The translations under genes were made by a program, and so were the position numbers. The notes under the pieces were generated by a model. That model saw only the letters and a list, made by a program, of their open reading frames with translations, was not told the DNA's origin and did no database searches. Positions 8,849 to 18,243 of a stretch of DNA of 64,000 nucleotides are shown piece after piece. The first letter of the stretch is position 1. Each line of letters begins with the position of its first letter. This DNA comes from an uncultured Duncaniella sp. Lineage in GTDB: Bacteria; Bacteroidota; Bacteroidia; Bacteroidales; Muribaculaceae. The DNA is taken from positions 1-64,000 of the forward strand of contig CAJULW010000016.1 of assembly GCA_910587515.1 (NCBI GenBank). The letters run 5' to 3'.

Positions 8849-10057
8849 ATGGAACAAAAGAAAAAAGTGGTTCTGGCCTTCAGTGGCGGCCTTGACACAT
8901 CCTTTGCTGCAAAATATCTTTCCGAAGACCTCGGCTATGAAGTTCACACCGCTATAGCAAATACCGGAGGCTTCACGCCTGACGAACTTAAAGCGATCGA
9001 AGAAAAAGCTATGCTTCTCGGAGCGGCATCCCACGCATCTCTTGACATAACAGGCGACTACTACGAGAAAAGCATCAAATATATGATAGCCGGAAATGTC
9101 CTGCGCAACGGCACATATCCGATCAGCGTATCATCCGAACGCATATTCCAAGCCATAGCGATCATCGAATACGCAAAAAAGATCGGTGCTGACGCAGTAG
9201 CCCATGGCTCTACCGGAGCAGGCAATGACCAGGTACGTTTCGACCTCACATTCCAGATTCTCGCTCCCGAGATAGAGATCATTACTCCGACTCGCGACAT
9301 GACACTAACCCGCGAATATGAGATCGAATACCTGAAAAAACACGGATTCGAAGCTGATTTCAAAAAGATGGAATACTCCATAAACAAAGGTTTATGGGGA
9401 ACCAGTATAGGAGGAAAAGAGACTCTCCACTCCGAACAGACACTACCCGAAAGCGCCTACCCGAGCCAAATATCCGAAAATGGAGAAGAACACATCTCCA
9501 TCGGTTTTGAAAAAGGCGAAATATCAACCGTAAACGGTAAAAAATACACCGACAAAGTCGACGCGATACGTGAAATCGAACGTCTCGGAGCCAGATATGG
9601 CATAGGTCGCGACATGCACATCGGCGACACCATTATAGGCATAAAAGGGCGTGTAGGTTTCGAAGCGGCAGGACCTATCCTTATCATTGCAGCTCACAAG
9701 ATGCTTGAAAAACACACTCTCACAAAATGGCAGCAATATTGGAAAGACCAGATAGGGACATGGTACGGAATGTTCCTCCACGAGTCTCAGTACCTCGAGC
9801 CCGTGATGCGCGACATGGAAGCATTCCTCGACAACTCACAACGCAACGTAACCGGAACGGTGGAATTGATACTCCGTCCCTACAGTTACACCCTCGTTGG
9901 TGTCGACTCGCCATTCGACCTCATGAAGACCGATTTCGGTGAATATGGCGAAGTCAACAAAGCATGGTCCGCTGATGATGTAAAAGGATTTACAAAAATT
10001 CTCGGCAACCAAATGAAAATATATCACAACGTCCAACAGCGCAACAGGAAGGACTGA
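8849..10057 (+). CDS. argG: Argininosuccinate synthase
   Basis: The 402-residue protein joins citrulline and aspartate using ATP. The N-terminal PPi-motif loop AFSGGLDTSFA (about residues 11-21) is the family signature, and the HGSTGAGNDQVRF segment (about 114-126) is the citrulline/aspartate-binding region. Length is normal. The stop codon overlaps the argC start (TGATG), which indicates translational coupling. It is the second gene of the arginine cluster. Confidence 0.95.
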   Translation: MEQKKKVVLAFSGGLDTSFAAKYLSEDLGYEVHTAIANTGGFTPDELKAIEEKAMLLGAASHASLDITGDYYEKSIKYMIAGNVLRNGTYPISVSSERIFQAIAIIEYAKKIGADAVAHGSTGAGNDQVRFDLTFQILAPEIEIITPTRDMTLTREYEIEYLKKHGFEADFKKMEYSINKGLWGTSIGGKETLHSEQTLPESAYPSQISENGEEHISIGFEKGEISTVNGKKYTDKVDAIREIERLGARYGIGRDMHIGDTIIGIKGRVGFEAAGPILIIAAHKMLEKHTLTKWQQYWKDQIGTWYGMFLHESQYLEPVMRDMEAFLDNSQRNVTGTVELILRPYSYTLVGVDSPFDLMKTDFGEYGEVNKAWSADDVKGFTKILGNQMKIYHNVQQRNRKD

Positions 10058-11016
10058 TGACCATAGGAATAATCGGAGGAGCCGGCTATACAGCCGGTGA
10101 ACTCCTTCGCCTCCTGATCAACCATCCGGAAGCGGAAATAGTATTTGTCCACTCATCAAGCAACGCTGGAAAACTTGTATGCGAAATACACGAAGGACTG
10201 CTCGGTGACACTGACCTGCGATTTTCAGGCGACTACGACCTAAATTCCGTCGAACTGCTTTTCCTTTGTCAAGGCCACGGCTTCAGCCGCAAATTCTGGG
10301 ATGAAAATAAAATGCCCGACGGACTTAAAGTGATCGATCTCGCCCAAGATTATCGCGACGAGAGTGATGGCTATGTCTACGGACTCCCGGAAATAAACAG
10401 GTCAAAGATATGCCAGGCTGCAAAAATAGCCAATCCAGGATGCTTTGCCACAGCTATCCAAATTGCGTTGCTGCCACTTGCATCCCGAGGCTTATTAAAA
10501 GGAGCAATACATGTAACCGGCATCACTGGCTCGACCGGAGCAGGAGTCAAACCAAGTGCCACAACACATTTCAGTTGGCGAAATGACAACCTTTCGGTCT
10601 ACAAGCCCTTCACCCACCAACATCTCACAGAGATCGAGCGTACTCTCCGTCTGATACAGTCAAGTTTCGACTCCGAGATAACTTTCATTCCTGTACGTGG
10701 AGATTTTGCCCGTGGCATCTTTGTCATGGCGACTGTTGAGACAGATCTCGGAATTGACGAAATAAACGGCATCTACAAAGATTTCTATACTGACGCCCCA
10801 TTCACTCATGTATCCGACCGACAAATAGATCTCAAACAGGTAGTCAACACAAACAAGGCTCTTGTCTCGCTCGAAAAACATGGCTCAAAACTGCTTATCG
10901 TTTCCGCCATCGACAATCTTCTGAAAGGAGCATCGGGGCAGGCCGTCCAGAACTTCAATCTCATCTGCGGATTCCCTGAAGACACTGGACTAAGACTGAA
11001 ACCATCCGCGTTCTAA
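10057..11016 (+). CDS. argC: N-acyl-gamma-glutamyl-phosphate reductase
   Basis: The 319-residue protein starts with an NADP-binding GIIGGAGYTAGEL motif. The catalytic Cys129 sits in NPGCFAT and the catalytic His189 in HQHLTEIE; the GSTGAG loop is intact. It reduces N-acyl-glutamyl phosphate to the semialdehyde (acetyl or succinyl form). It overlaps argG by one base. A second argC-like gene at 57.9 kb lacks the His, so this copy is the credible pathway enzyme. Confidence 0.94.
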   Translation: MTIGIIGGAGYTAGELLRLLINHPEAEIVFVHSSSNAGKLVCEIHEGLLGDTDLRFSGDYDLNSVELLFLCQGHGFSRKFWDENKMPDGLKVIDLAQDYRDESDGYVYGLPEINRSKICQAAKIANPGCFATAIQIALLPLASRGLLKGAIHVTGITGSTGAGVKPSATTHFSWRNDNLSVYKPFTHQHLTEIERTLRLIQSSFDSEITFIPVRGDFARGIFVMATVETDLGIDEINGIYKDFYTDAPFTHVSDRQIDLKQVVNTNKALVSLEKHGSKLLIVSAIDNLLKGASGQAVQNFNLICGFPEDTGLRLKPSAF

Positions 11017-11117
11017 GCCATGCACGGCCATTGACTCTTAAAGAAGATGTATAGCCATACAGATTTTTACTTTTCGGATAAAATTCTTCCATACTCCAAA
11101 ACACTCAGTATTCAAAG

Positions 11118-12266
11118 ATGACTCTCTTTGACGTTTATTCACTCTATGACATAGAACCTGTCCGCGGTATAGGCAACCACGTCTACACCGCAGACGGAAC
11201 AGAATATCTCGACCTATACGGGGGCCATGCCGTTATTTCCATAGGCCATGCCCATCCAGTATACGTCAACGCAATCTCTGAACAAGTATCCAAACTCGGA
11301 TTCTACTCAAATTCCGTCATAAATTCGCTTCAGCAACAACTTGCTGACCGCCTTGGGCGAATTTCAGGCTATGACGACTACGCTCTTTTCCTCTGTAACT
11401 CCGGAGCGGAGGCCAACGAAAACGCGATGAAACTCGCCTCATTCCATACGGGACGAAAAAAAATTCTCGCCTTTGACCGCGCCTTTCACGGACGCACATC
11501 AGGAGCGGTGGCTGCGACCGATAATCCGAAAATCCAAGCCCCGTTTAACTCAACCGCAAACGTAGAATTCGCCCCGCTCAATGACATCAATGCCGCTGAA
11601 AAACTTCTCTCGACAGGCGATTTCGCAGCCGTGATTATAGAAGGCATACAGGGCGTTGCCGGCATACGCATGATCAATGACGATTTCATACACGAGCTAA
11701 GCGAACTTTGTAAAGCCACCGGCACTTTGCTTATACTTGACGAAATTCAATCAGGCTACGGACGCACCGGACGCTTCTTCGCCCATCAATACACCGGCAT
11801 ACGCCCCGACATAATCACATGTGCCAAAGGCATCGCCAATGGCTTTCCTATGGGAGCCGTGCTTATCGCTCCACATATAAAAGCAACCAAAGGCATGCTC
11901 GGCACCACATTCGGAGGCAACCACCTTGCCTGCGCGGCCGCAATAGCCGTACTCGATGTCATGGAGTCTGAAAATATGATAGCAAATGCGTCGACTGTAG
12001 GTAAATATCTAATGAAGCAACTTCAAGACATCGCCACGTCCAATCCGGAAATAACCGATATACGCGGACGTGGGCTTATGATCGGCATAGAAATCAAGGC
12101 CTCGGCCTCGGAACTCCGAAAACAACTTTTATTCAACCACCATATCTTTACCGGTGGAGCCGGAGAACACACTGTACGCCTACTTCCACCACTCTCTCTT
12201 ACACTTACACATGCACAACGTTTCATCGAAGCGTTCAAAACCATACTCTCCACAAAAGGCACATAA
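11118..12266 (+). CDS. argD: N-acylornithine aminotransferase (acetyl/succinyl-ornithine)
   Basis: This is a 382-residue class-III PLP-dependent aminotransferase. The PLP lysine is Lys237 in TCAKGIANGFPMGA, and the upstream ILDEIQSGYGRTG motif carries the cofactor-ring Asp. It converts the acylated semialdehyde to N-acylornithine with glutamate. It lies 101 bases after argC and only 5 bases before the transcarbamylase gene, so it belongs to the same transcription unit. Specificity for succinyl over acetyl substrate is inferred from the neighbouring argF'. Confidence 0.92.
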   Translation: MTLFDVYSLYDIEPVRGIGNHVYTADGTEYLDLYGGHAVISIGHAHPVYVNAISEQVSKLGFYSNSVINSLQQQLADRLGRISGYDDYALFLCNSGAEANENAMKLASFHTGRKKILAFDRAFHGRTSGAVAATDNPKIQAPFNSTANVEFAPLNDINAAEKLLSTGDFAAVIIEGIQGVAGIRMINDDFIHELSELCKATGTLLILDEIQSGYGRTGRFFAHQYTGIRPDIITCAKGIANGFPMGAVLIAPHIKATKGMLGTTFGGNHLACAAAIAVLDVMESENMIANASTVGKYLMKQLQDIATSNPEITDIRGRGLMIGIEIKASASELRKQLLFNHHIFTGGAGEHTVRLLPPLSLTLTHAQRFIEAFKTILSTKGT

Positions 12267-12271
12267 AAACG

Positions 12272-13222
12272 ATGAGAAATTTCACTAATGTAAGCGATAT
12301 AGGCCCTCTCGACATAGCAGTCAAGGAGGCTTTAAAGGTAAAATCAGACCGCTTCGCATACTCAGCTTTAGGCAAGAACCGGACTCTGATGATGATATTC
12401 TTCAACTCGAGCCTACGCACCAGGCTCAGCACACAGAAAGCCGCGATGAATCTCGGCATGAACGTAATCGTGCTCGACGTAAACCAGGGAACCTGGAAAC
12501 TCGAAACAGAACGAGGGGTCATAATGGATGGTGACAAGGCCGAACATCTGCTCGAAGCGATACCGGTCATGGGCTGTTACTGCGACATAATAGGCGTTCG
12601 CTCTTTCGCTGGTTTAAATGACAAAACCGAGGACTACGAAGAACGCGTCATCAACCAGTTCATAAAATATTCCGGACGACCGGTGTTCAGTATGGAAGCC
12701 GCTACTCGCCATCCCCTCCAAAGCTTCGCTGACCTCATCACTATCGAGGAATTCAAGACAAAGCCACGGCCTAAAGTGGTGATGACATGGGCACCGCATC
12801 CGCGCGCGTTACCTCAGGCTGTCCCCAACTCTTTTGCCGAATGGATGAACGCCACTGACTATGAATTCGTAATCACACATCCCCACGGCTATGAACTCGA
12901 CTCGTTCATTGGAAATGCCCGTGTGGAATACGACCAACGTAAAGCCCTCGAAGGAGCCGACTTTGTCTATGCCAAAAACTGGGCGGCATACACCGACCCC
13001 AACTACGGCAAAGTGCTGTCAACCGACCGCGCATGGACTGTCGATTCTGAAAAAATGGCGCTTACCGACAACGCTTTCTTCATGCACTGTCTGCCGGTCC
13101 GCCGCAATATGATCGTTACCGACGAGGTCATCGAATCAGAGCGCAGCATCGTCATTCCCGAGGCAGCTAACCGCGAGATTTCAGCGCAGGTCGTGCTGAA
13201 ACGGATGCTCGAAAGCCTTTAA
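12272..13222 (+). CDS. argF': N-succinylornithine carbamoyltransferase-like (SOTCase)
   Basis: The 316-residue protein has the carbamoyl-phosphate motif SSLRTRLS (about 47-54) in place of the usual STRTR, and HCLPVRRN near residue 275. As I recall the Bacteroides fragilis succinylornithine transcarbamylase, this protein is near-collinear with it (for example EHLLEAIPVMGCYCDIIG and EAATRHPLQSFADL). It carbamoylates N-succinylornithine to N-succinylcitrulline, instead of using free ornithine. The residue aligned to the reported specificity residue Pro90 is Ala90 here (codon GCC at 12539-12541), in DGDKAEHL. The gene lies between argD and argB. I am confident of the family and less so of the exact acyl preference. 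Confidence 0.9.
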   Translation: MRNFTNVSDIGPLDIAVKEALKVKSDRFAYSALGKNRTLMMIFFNSSLRTRLSTQKAAMNLGMNVIVLDVNQGTWKLETERGVIMDGDKAEHLLEAIPVMGCYCDIIGVRSFAGLNDKTEDYEERVINQFIKYSGRPVFSMEAATRHPLQSFADLITIEEFKTKPRPKVVMTWAPHPRALPQAVPNSFAEWMNATDYEFVITHPHGYELDSFIGNARVEYDQRKALEGADFVYAKNWAAYTDPNYGKVLSTDRAWTVDSEKMALTDNAFFMHCLPVRRNMIVTDEVIESERSIVIPEAANREISAQVVLKRMLESL

Positions 13223-13252
13223 ACAGACTTTGAAAACGATAGCAATATAGAA

Positions 13253-14029
13253 ATGGAGAAAATCACGGTCTTAAAAATCGGTGGCAACGTAGTTGACAAT
13301 CCGGATGCTCTCGGACAGTTCATAAATGACTTTGTCAGACTTCCAGGAAAAAAAATCCTGGTACACGGTGGAGGAAAGAAAGCCACACGCCTGAGCGAAC
13401 GACTGAATATCCCGACCACAATGATCGAAGGACGACGCGTCACCACACGCGAGACCCTCGACGTTGTCACAATGGTATATGCCGGATTGGTCAACAAACG
13501 CATCGTCTCCCTACTTCAGGCTGAAGGGTGCAACGCAATCGGACTTACCGGAGCCGACGGCAATTCCATTACAGCCGTTCGTCGCGACCCGCGTCCGGTC
13601 GACTACGGATACGTAGGCGATATACACCATGACGGGATTAATTTGCAACTGATAACCTCTCTGCTCGAATCAGGCATAACCCCCGTATTCTGTGCCATAA
13701 CTCATGACGGACACGGAACACTGCTAAATTGCAACGCTGATTCAATAGCCTCGGCCGTGGCCATAGGCGCATCTCGTATCGCTCCCACCGAACTGGTGTT
13801 TTGCTTCGAGCATGCCGGAGTCATGGAAGACATCAACCGCCCCGATTCCGTGATACCGCTTATCACTCATGAAATTTATGATTCTCTGCGCAAAGCCGGA
13901 ATAGTGAACAAAGGAATGATCCCAAAGATAGACAACGCTTTCGCGGCAATATCTGCCGGTGTGGAGAGCGTGACAATCAAGCATTCCGGTGCGATAGCCT
14001 GTCAAAGTGGAACCTTAATAAAAAATTAA
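13253..14029 (+). CDS. argB: N-acylglutamate kinase
   Basis: This 258-residue amino-acid-kinase-fold protein phosphorylates the gamma carboxylate of N-acylglutamate. Visible motifs are KIGGNVV (residues 7-13, phosphate-binding Lys), LVHGGGKKA (about 36-44) and NCNADSIASAVA in the C-terminal nucleotide domain. The N-terminal regulatory helix of arginine-inhibited hexameric kinases is short or absent, so direct arginine feedback is uncertain. It starts 30 bases after argF' and ends 12 bases before argE. Confidence 0.92.
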   Translation: MEKITVLKIGGNVVDNPDALGQFINDFVRLPGKKILVHGGGKKATRLSERLNIPTTMIEGRRVTTRETLDVVTMVYAGLVNKRIVSLLQAEGCNAIGLTGADGNSITAVRRDPRPVDYGYVGDIHHDGINLQLITSLLESGITPVFCAITHDGHGTLLNCNADSIASAVAIGASRIAPTELVFCFEHAGVMEDINRPDSVIPLITHEIYDSLRKAGIVNKGMIPKIDNAFAAISAGVESVTIKHSGAIACQSGTLIKN

Positions 14030-14041
14030 ACAGATCTGACA

Positions 14042-15109
14042 ATGGCATCGAATCCTGCAATCGAACTGCTCAGGCAATTGATATCGGTCCCTTCACACTC
14101 CCGTAAGGAAGAAGGGACAGCAGGGCTGCTGTATGATTATCTCAATTCGCATGGCGCATCTCCTCTACGATATCGCAACAACATCTACGCGACCGCTCCC
14201 GGACTCGACAGATCTAAACCAACACTGCTGCTCAATTCCCATCACGACACAGTAAAACCCGCTGTGAGCTACACGATAGACCCATATACTCCGATCGAAC
14301 ACGACGGACGTCTTTATGGTCTCGGGAGCAATGACGCGGGGGCGTCGGTTGTATCTCTGATCAGCACATTCCTCGATTTGCGCTGCTCCGACCTTCCTTT
14401 CAACCTAATCCTTGCCTTGACGGCCGAGGAAGAAGTCGGTGGAGAATACGGCATGAGAGCCTTCCTTCCACACCTCAAGGAGAAAGGAATAAATATTGAC
14501 TGCGCGATCGTAGGCGAGCCGACAGGAATGCAGCCCGCCATAGCCGAGCGCGGACTTGTCGTACTCGACTGTGTCACCTCCGGTGTTACAGGCCACGCAG
14601 CCCGCGGAGAGGGCGTAAATGCAATATACCGGGCGATGGAAGACATCGACACCCTGCGACACTATGAATTCCCGAACGAGTCACCGACGCTCGGGCCGAT
14701 AAGCGTGAATATAACCCAAATCAATGCCGGCTGGCAGCACAACGCCATCCCCGATGAATGCAAATGGGTGGCAGACATCAGGACCACAGACGCGTATACA
14801 AACGAAGAGACCATCGAGCTATTACGCAAGATCATAAACCACAGCACATTGACACCCCGTTCGACACGTGTGAGAGCCTCCGTAATCGACAGTTCTCACA
14901 CGCTTGTCAGAAGCGTGGTCTCTTTGGGTCTCAGCCCTTTTGTCTCTCCGACCACAAGCGACATGTCGTTGATGCACGACTTTCCGTCCATCAAGATCGG
15001 ACCGGGACAGTCGTCACGAAGCCATTCGGCTAACGAGTATGTGTTAATAGAGGAAATAAACTCTGCCATACCTTTATATAAAGAACTTATCAGAAGTTTA
15101 CAATTTTAA
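14042..15109 (+). CDS. argE: M20-family N-acyl-citrulline/ornithine deacylase
   Basis: This 355-residue M20 metallopeptidase has the di-zinc site: NSHHDTVKP (about 74-82), the LGSNDAGAS Asp (about 96-104), the catalytic Glu pair in TAEEEVGG (about 128-135), GEPTG (about 160), and a C-terminal His in RSHSANEY (about 329). In a SOTCase-type pathway the expected reaction is removal of the succinyl group from N-succinylcitrulline, since carbamoylation comes first. It lies between argB and argH on the same strand. Confidence 0.88.
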   Translation: MASNPAIELLRQLISVPSHSRKEEGTAGLLYDYLNSHGASPLRYRNNIYATAPGLDRSKPTLLLNSHHDTVKPAVSYTIDPYTPIEHDGRLYGLGSNDAGASVVSLISTFLDLRCSDLPFNLILALTAEEEVGGEYGMRAFLPHLKEKGINIDCAIVGEPTGMQPAIAERGLVVLDCVTSGVTGHAARGEGVNAIYRAMEDIDTLRHYEFPNESPTLGPISVNITQINAGWQHNAIPDECKWVADIRTTDAYTNEETIELLRKIINHSTLTPRSTRVRASVIDSSHTLVRSVVSLGLSPFVSPTTSDMSLMHDFPSIKIGPGQSSRSHSANEYVLIEEINSAIPLYKELIRSLQF

Positions 15110-15144
15110 AACGGGGAACGATTCATCCCCTCCTTTTATTCGAT

Positions 15145-16464
15145 ATGAAATTATGGAGCAAGGGCTTCGAGCCCGACAAAATGATAGAAGAATTCACCGT
15201 AGGAAATGACCGTGAACTCGATTTGCGTCTCGCGCGCTATGACGTCCAAGGCTCGATGGCGCATATACGTATGCTCGAAAGCATCGGGCTCCTGTCTGCT
15301 GACGAACTCAAAATCCTTCTCAAAGCTCTCGGTGAGATAGCCGAAATCATCGAACGTGGAGAATTCACTATCGAGCCTGGCGTGGAAGACGTACACTCTC
15401 AGGTCGAATTCATGCTAACCGAACGCCTCGGTGACGTAGGCAAAAAGATACACTCCGGACGTTCGCGCAACGACCAAGTGCTCGTCGACCTAAAGCTATT
15501 CATGCGCGACGAGCTCTGCGACGTTGCCGATGCCACAGAGCGTCTTTTCTCATGTCTGCAAAATCTTAGCGAGCGATACAAAGACGTACTGATGCCTGGA
15601 TACACACATCTACAGGTCGCTATGCCATCGTCTTTCGGACTTTGGTTCGGAGCATACGCGGAAGCTCTCGTCGACGATATGCAATTTCTCCTCGCAGCCT
15701 ACAACGTGGCCAACCAAAATCCGCTTGGTTCAGCGGCAGGCTATGGCTCATCTTTCCCGCTTGACCGCGAGATGACCACCCGTCTACTCGGATTCGAGAC
15801 CCTGCACTACAACGTCGTGGCCGCACAGATGTCACGCGGCAAAACCGAACGCGCCGCCGCGATGGCAATCGGAGCCATAGCCTCGACACTTGGACGCCTT
15901 GCGATGGACGTCTGCCTATGGATGTGTCAGAACTTCGGGTTCATCACATTCCCCGACGAACTGACCACAGGTTCGTCCATAATGCCACATAAGAAAAATC
16001 CCGATGTCTTCGAGATCATGCGCGGAAAATGCAACCGTCTGCAATCGGTCCAAAACGAAATCGCCCTCCTCACCGCCAACCTCCCGCTCGGCTACAACCG
16101 CGACCTGCAATTGCTGAAAGACATAATCTTCCCTGCCACCCGCGAAATCATTTCCTGTCTCGACATGGCCGACTTCATGCTGCGACATATCAAGGTCAAG
16201 ACGGACATAACCAACGACAGCCGCTATGACTATCTGTTCACCGTAGAGGAAGTCAACCGCCTCGTCCTTGAAGGGATGCCTTTCCGTGAAGCCTATAAGA
16301 AAGTCGGACTCGAAGTCCGCGACGGCAGCTATAGCCCCGACCGCAATATATGCCACAGCCACGTCGGCTCCATCAACAACCTGTGCAACCGCAAGATTGC
16401 CGAGAAGTTCCACAGACTTTACGACAAATTCAAAATTACATCTTTTCCTCACACATCGAAATAA
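15145..16464 (+). CDS. argH: Argininosuccinate lyase
   Basis: The 439-residue protein carries the fumarase/aspartase superfamily signature GSSIMPHKKNP (about residues 275-285) and HSGRSRNDQV near the N-terminus. It splits argininosuccinate into arginine and fumarate and is the last gene of the eight-gene cluster. The first 25 residues (KLWSKGFEPDKMIEEFT) are typical of the family, which supports the start. No strong terminator is seen in the 68 bases before the next gene. Confidence 0.94.
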   Translation: MKLWSKGFEPDKMIEEFTVGNDRELDLRLARYDVQGSMAHIRMLESIGLLSADELKILLKALGEIAEIIERGEFTIEPGVEDVHSQVEFMLTERLGDVGKKIHSGRSRNDQVLVDLKLFMRDELCDVADATERLFSCLQNLSERYKDVLMPGYTHLQVAMPSSFGLWFGAYAEALVDDMQFLLAAYNVANQNPLGSAAGYGSSFPLDREMTTRLLGFETLHYNVVAAQMSRGKTERAAAMAIGAIASTLGRLAMDVCLWMCQNFGFITFPDELTTGSSIMPHKKNPDVFEIMRGKCNRLQSVQNEIALLTANLPLGYNRDLQLLKDIIFPATREIISCLDMADFMLRHIKVKTDITNDSRYDYLFTVEEVNRLVLEGMPFREAYKKVGLEVRDGSYSPDRNICHSHVGSINNLCNRKIAEKFHRLYDKFKITSFPHTSK

Positions 16465-16532
16465 CTCTTTAACTTTAATGCAAACCATGTTGTATCAATT
16501 TGTGTTTAAATTTTGATAATTGATATAACTGT

Positions 16533-17060
16533 ATGAAAAATATACTTATAGTGACCGGACACCCTCAATGGGAACGTTCGGTGGCAAACAAGGGTATAAC
16601 AGATGCCCTTGCCGCGCTTGACGGCAAAATAGAGTTCAGCAACATCCGGGAACTTTATCCCGATGGAAACATCGATATCAGCGCTGAGCAGAAAAAGCTT
16701 GCCGAAGCTGATGTCGTGATCTTTCAGTTCCCTATACAATGGTTCGGTGCCCCGTCGCTGATGCACAGATATATGGAAGATGTTATCACTTACGGGTTCT
16801 CTTACGGCCCGGGTGGCGATAAACTTAAAAATAAGCCTTTTGTAGTTTCATGCACGGCTGGCGCGCCTGAAAGCGCATATCGCGAAACCGGAGCAGAAGG
16901 ATATACGATGGACGAATTTATGTATCCGTTTTTGGCCTTGGCACGCTATTGCGGCATGAAATGGGTCGGTTATGTATGTTCGTATGAAATGATGAACCCT
17001 TCACCGGCATTATGTTCAGCGCATGCCAAACGTTTGCTTGACATGATTGAGGCTTTATAG
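16533..17060 (+). CDS. NAD(P)H oxidoreductase, flavodoxin-like fold (KefF/MdaB type)
   Basis: The 175-residue protein has the flavodoxin-fold quinone reductase pattern: MKNILIVTGHPQWERS at the N-terminus, VVIFQFPIQWFGAPSLMHRYMED in the middle (written here as the QFPIQWFGAP core), and a TAGAP loop around residue 108. Such enzymes reduce quinones or act as soluble ancillary proteins of K+ efflux systems; no Kef channel is nearby. It stands alone, followed by a large hairpin. Confidence 0.8.
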   Translation: MKNILIVTGHPQWERSVANKGITDALAALDGKIEFSNIRELYPDGNIDISAEQKKLAEADVVIFQFPIQWFGAPSLMHRYMEDVITYGFSYGPGGDKLKNKPFVVSCTAGAPESAYRETGAEGYTMDEFMYPFLALARYCGMKWVGYVCSYEMMNPSPALCSAHAKRLLDMIEAL

Positions 17061-17077
17061 AAGCTCTGAAATACATT

Positions 17078-17136
17078 TTATCCGCCTCGGATTCAAGGTC
17101 TCCACTATGGGATAGCACTGAATCCGGGGCGGATAA
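17078..17136 (+). terminator. Long hairpin after the oxidoreductase
   Basis: TTATCCGCCTCGGATTCA pairs with TGAATCCGGGGCGGATAA with one mismatch, around a 23-base loop. The T-run is weak, so it may be a terminator or an mRNA 3' stabiliser. Confidence 0.6.
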
Positions 17137-17230
17137 TTTATTAAGATTCCATAATCGCGTATTATCAGTTGGATGCCAGCCACATCTCGATATGAAAACG
17201 AGATATCTATTTTAAGTATATTTAACAATC

Positions 17231-17265
17231 GGGGGGGGTAATTAGCCGGTCATGATATAAATTTG
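17231..17265 (+). promoter_or_regulatory. Unusual promoter with a G8 tract at the -33 position
   Basis: TAAATTTG (17258-17265) is a good -7 box for the CsgG-like operon. Exactly 19 bases upstream, where TTTG is expected, is a run of eight G (17231-17238) inside CGGGGGGGGTAATT. No other -33 candidate is visible. The -7 box overlaps the first possible ATG at 17263, which excludes that start. Confidence 0.5.
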
Positions 17266-17304
17266 CATTTATTAACCCTGAAGAAATTCCATATCATCAC
17301 ATCT

Positions 17305-18243
17305 ATGAGAACAAAATTCTTTTTATTGTGTATCACATTGATCCTATGCGGAATATCAATGTCAGCACAAAAAACCGTCATTATTGAAGAACCAACGGTT
17401 CTGACATCGGACTCTCTAAAGAAGACAATGAAACGTAAAGTAGCGATCGGAAGATTCTCAAATGAGACCGAATATGGCAAAGGGCTGTTCTATGACAAAG
17501 AAAACGATCCTATGGGCAAACAGGCCTTTGACATTTTATCGGCCAAACTGGCAGCCTCTGAAAAATTTCTCTTGCTTGAACGAAATGACCTCGCCTCAAT
17601 ACGCGAAGAAGCGAACCGCAACGGCCAATCATCACAACAAGCAATCGGAGCTGACTATATGATCGTCGGTTCTATAACGGAATTCGGAAGAAAGACCACA
17701 AGCCAAACCAAAGTTTTCTCATCTTCCAAAACACAGACCGTAGAAGCAGCCGTAAACATTCGCCTGATCGATGTGGCAACCGGACAAATCATCTTCTCAG
17801 ACGAAGGCAAAGGAGCAGCGGAAATTACCACAAAAAGTTCGTTTGTCGGAACCGGAGGACATGCAGGTTACGATGCGACTCTCAGCGACAAAGCTATATC
17901 TGCAGCTATAGACCAATTAGTCGAAAACATCATCAACAAGCTATCCGACAAACCTTGGAGATCATATTTTCTCGCCATTGACAACGATGGAGTAATTATA
18001 GGCGGTGGTGCAAGTCAAGGCATCGAACCTGAAATGGAGTTCAATGTAAAGACCAAGGGTAAACAAGTAAAAAATCCCCAAACCGGAATAATTATAACTC
18101 TCCCCGGAAAAGAAATAGCCAAAATTAAAGTCGAAATGACAGGCGGAGACACCCCGGAAACAGAATATTCGATTGTAACCGTCTTGAGTGGGAATATTTC
18201 TCCGGAACAGATCAATAACTATATAATTGAAGAATCAAAATGA
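17305..18243 (+). CDS. CsgG/HfaB-family outer membrane assembly protein
   Basis: I choose the ATG at 17305 because it begins a signal peptide (MRTKFFLLCITLILCGISMS) and because the upstream ATG at 17263 lies in the promoter. The mature part (about 290 residues) shows the CsgG pattern: KVAIGRFSNET, a DILSAKL..FLLLERNDL segment, GADYMIVGSITEFGRKT, and NIRLIDVATGQIIFSDEG. CsgG proteins form outer membrane export pores or act as peptidoglycan-synthase cofactors (LpoB-like). No curli genes are nearby. Cleavage looks like signal peptidase I after SMSA, since no proper lipobox is seen. The stop overlaps the next start (ATGA). It is the first gene of a four-gene operon. Confidence 0.82.
   Translation: MRTKFFLLCITLILCGISMSAQKTVIIEEPTVLTSDSLKKTMKRKVAIGRFSNETEYGKGLFYDKENDPMGKQAFDILSAKLAASEKFLLLERNDLASIREEANRNGQSSQQAIGADYMIVGSITEFGRKTTSQTKVFSSSKTQTVEAAVNIRLIDVATGQIIFSDEGKGAAEITTKSSFVGTGGHAGYDATLSDKAISAAIDQLVENIINKLSDKPWRSYFLAIDNDGVIIGGGASQGIEPEMEFNVKTKGKQVKNPQTGIIITLPGKEIAKIKVEMTGGDTPETEYSIVTVLSGNISPEQINNYIIEESK

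Noticed and set aside
15916..16488. 190-residue minus-strand frame inside argH
   Set aside because: It is a shadow of the argH codon pattern; Val/Ala/Glu-rich with no motif.
17263..17304. Longer start of the CsgG-like protein
   Set aside because: The ATG overlaps the -7 box (17258-17265), and the added residues precede a normal signal peptide, so the start at 17305 is used.
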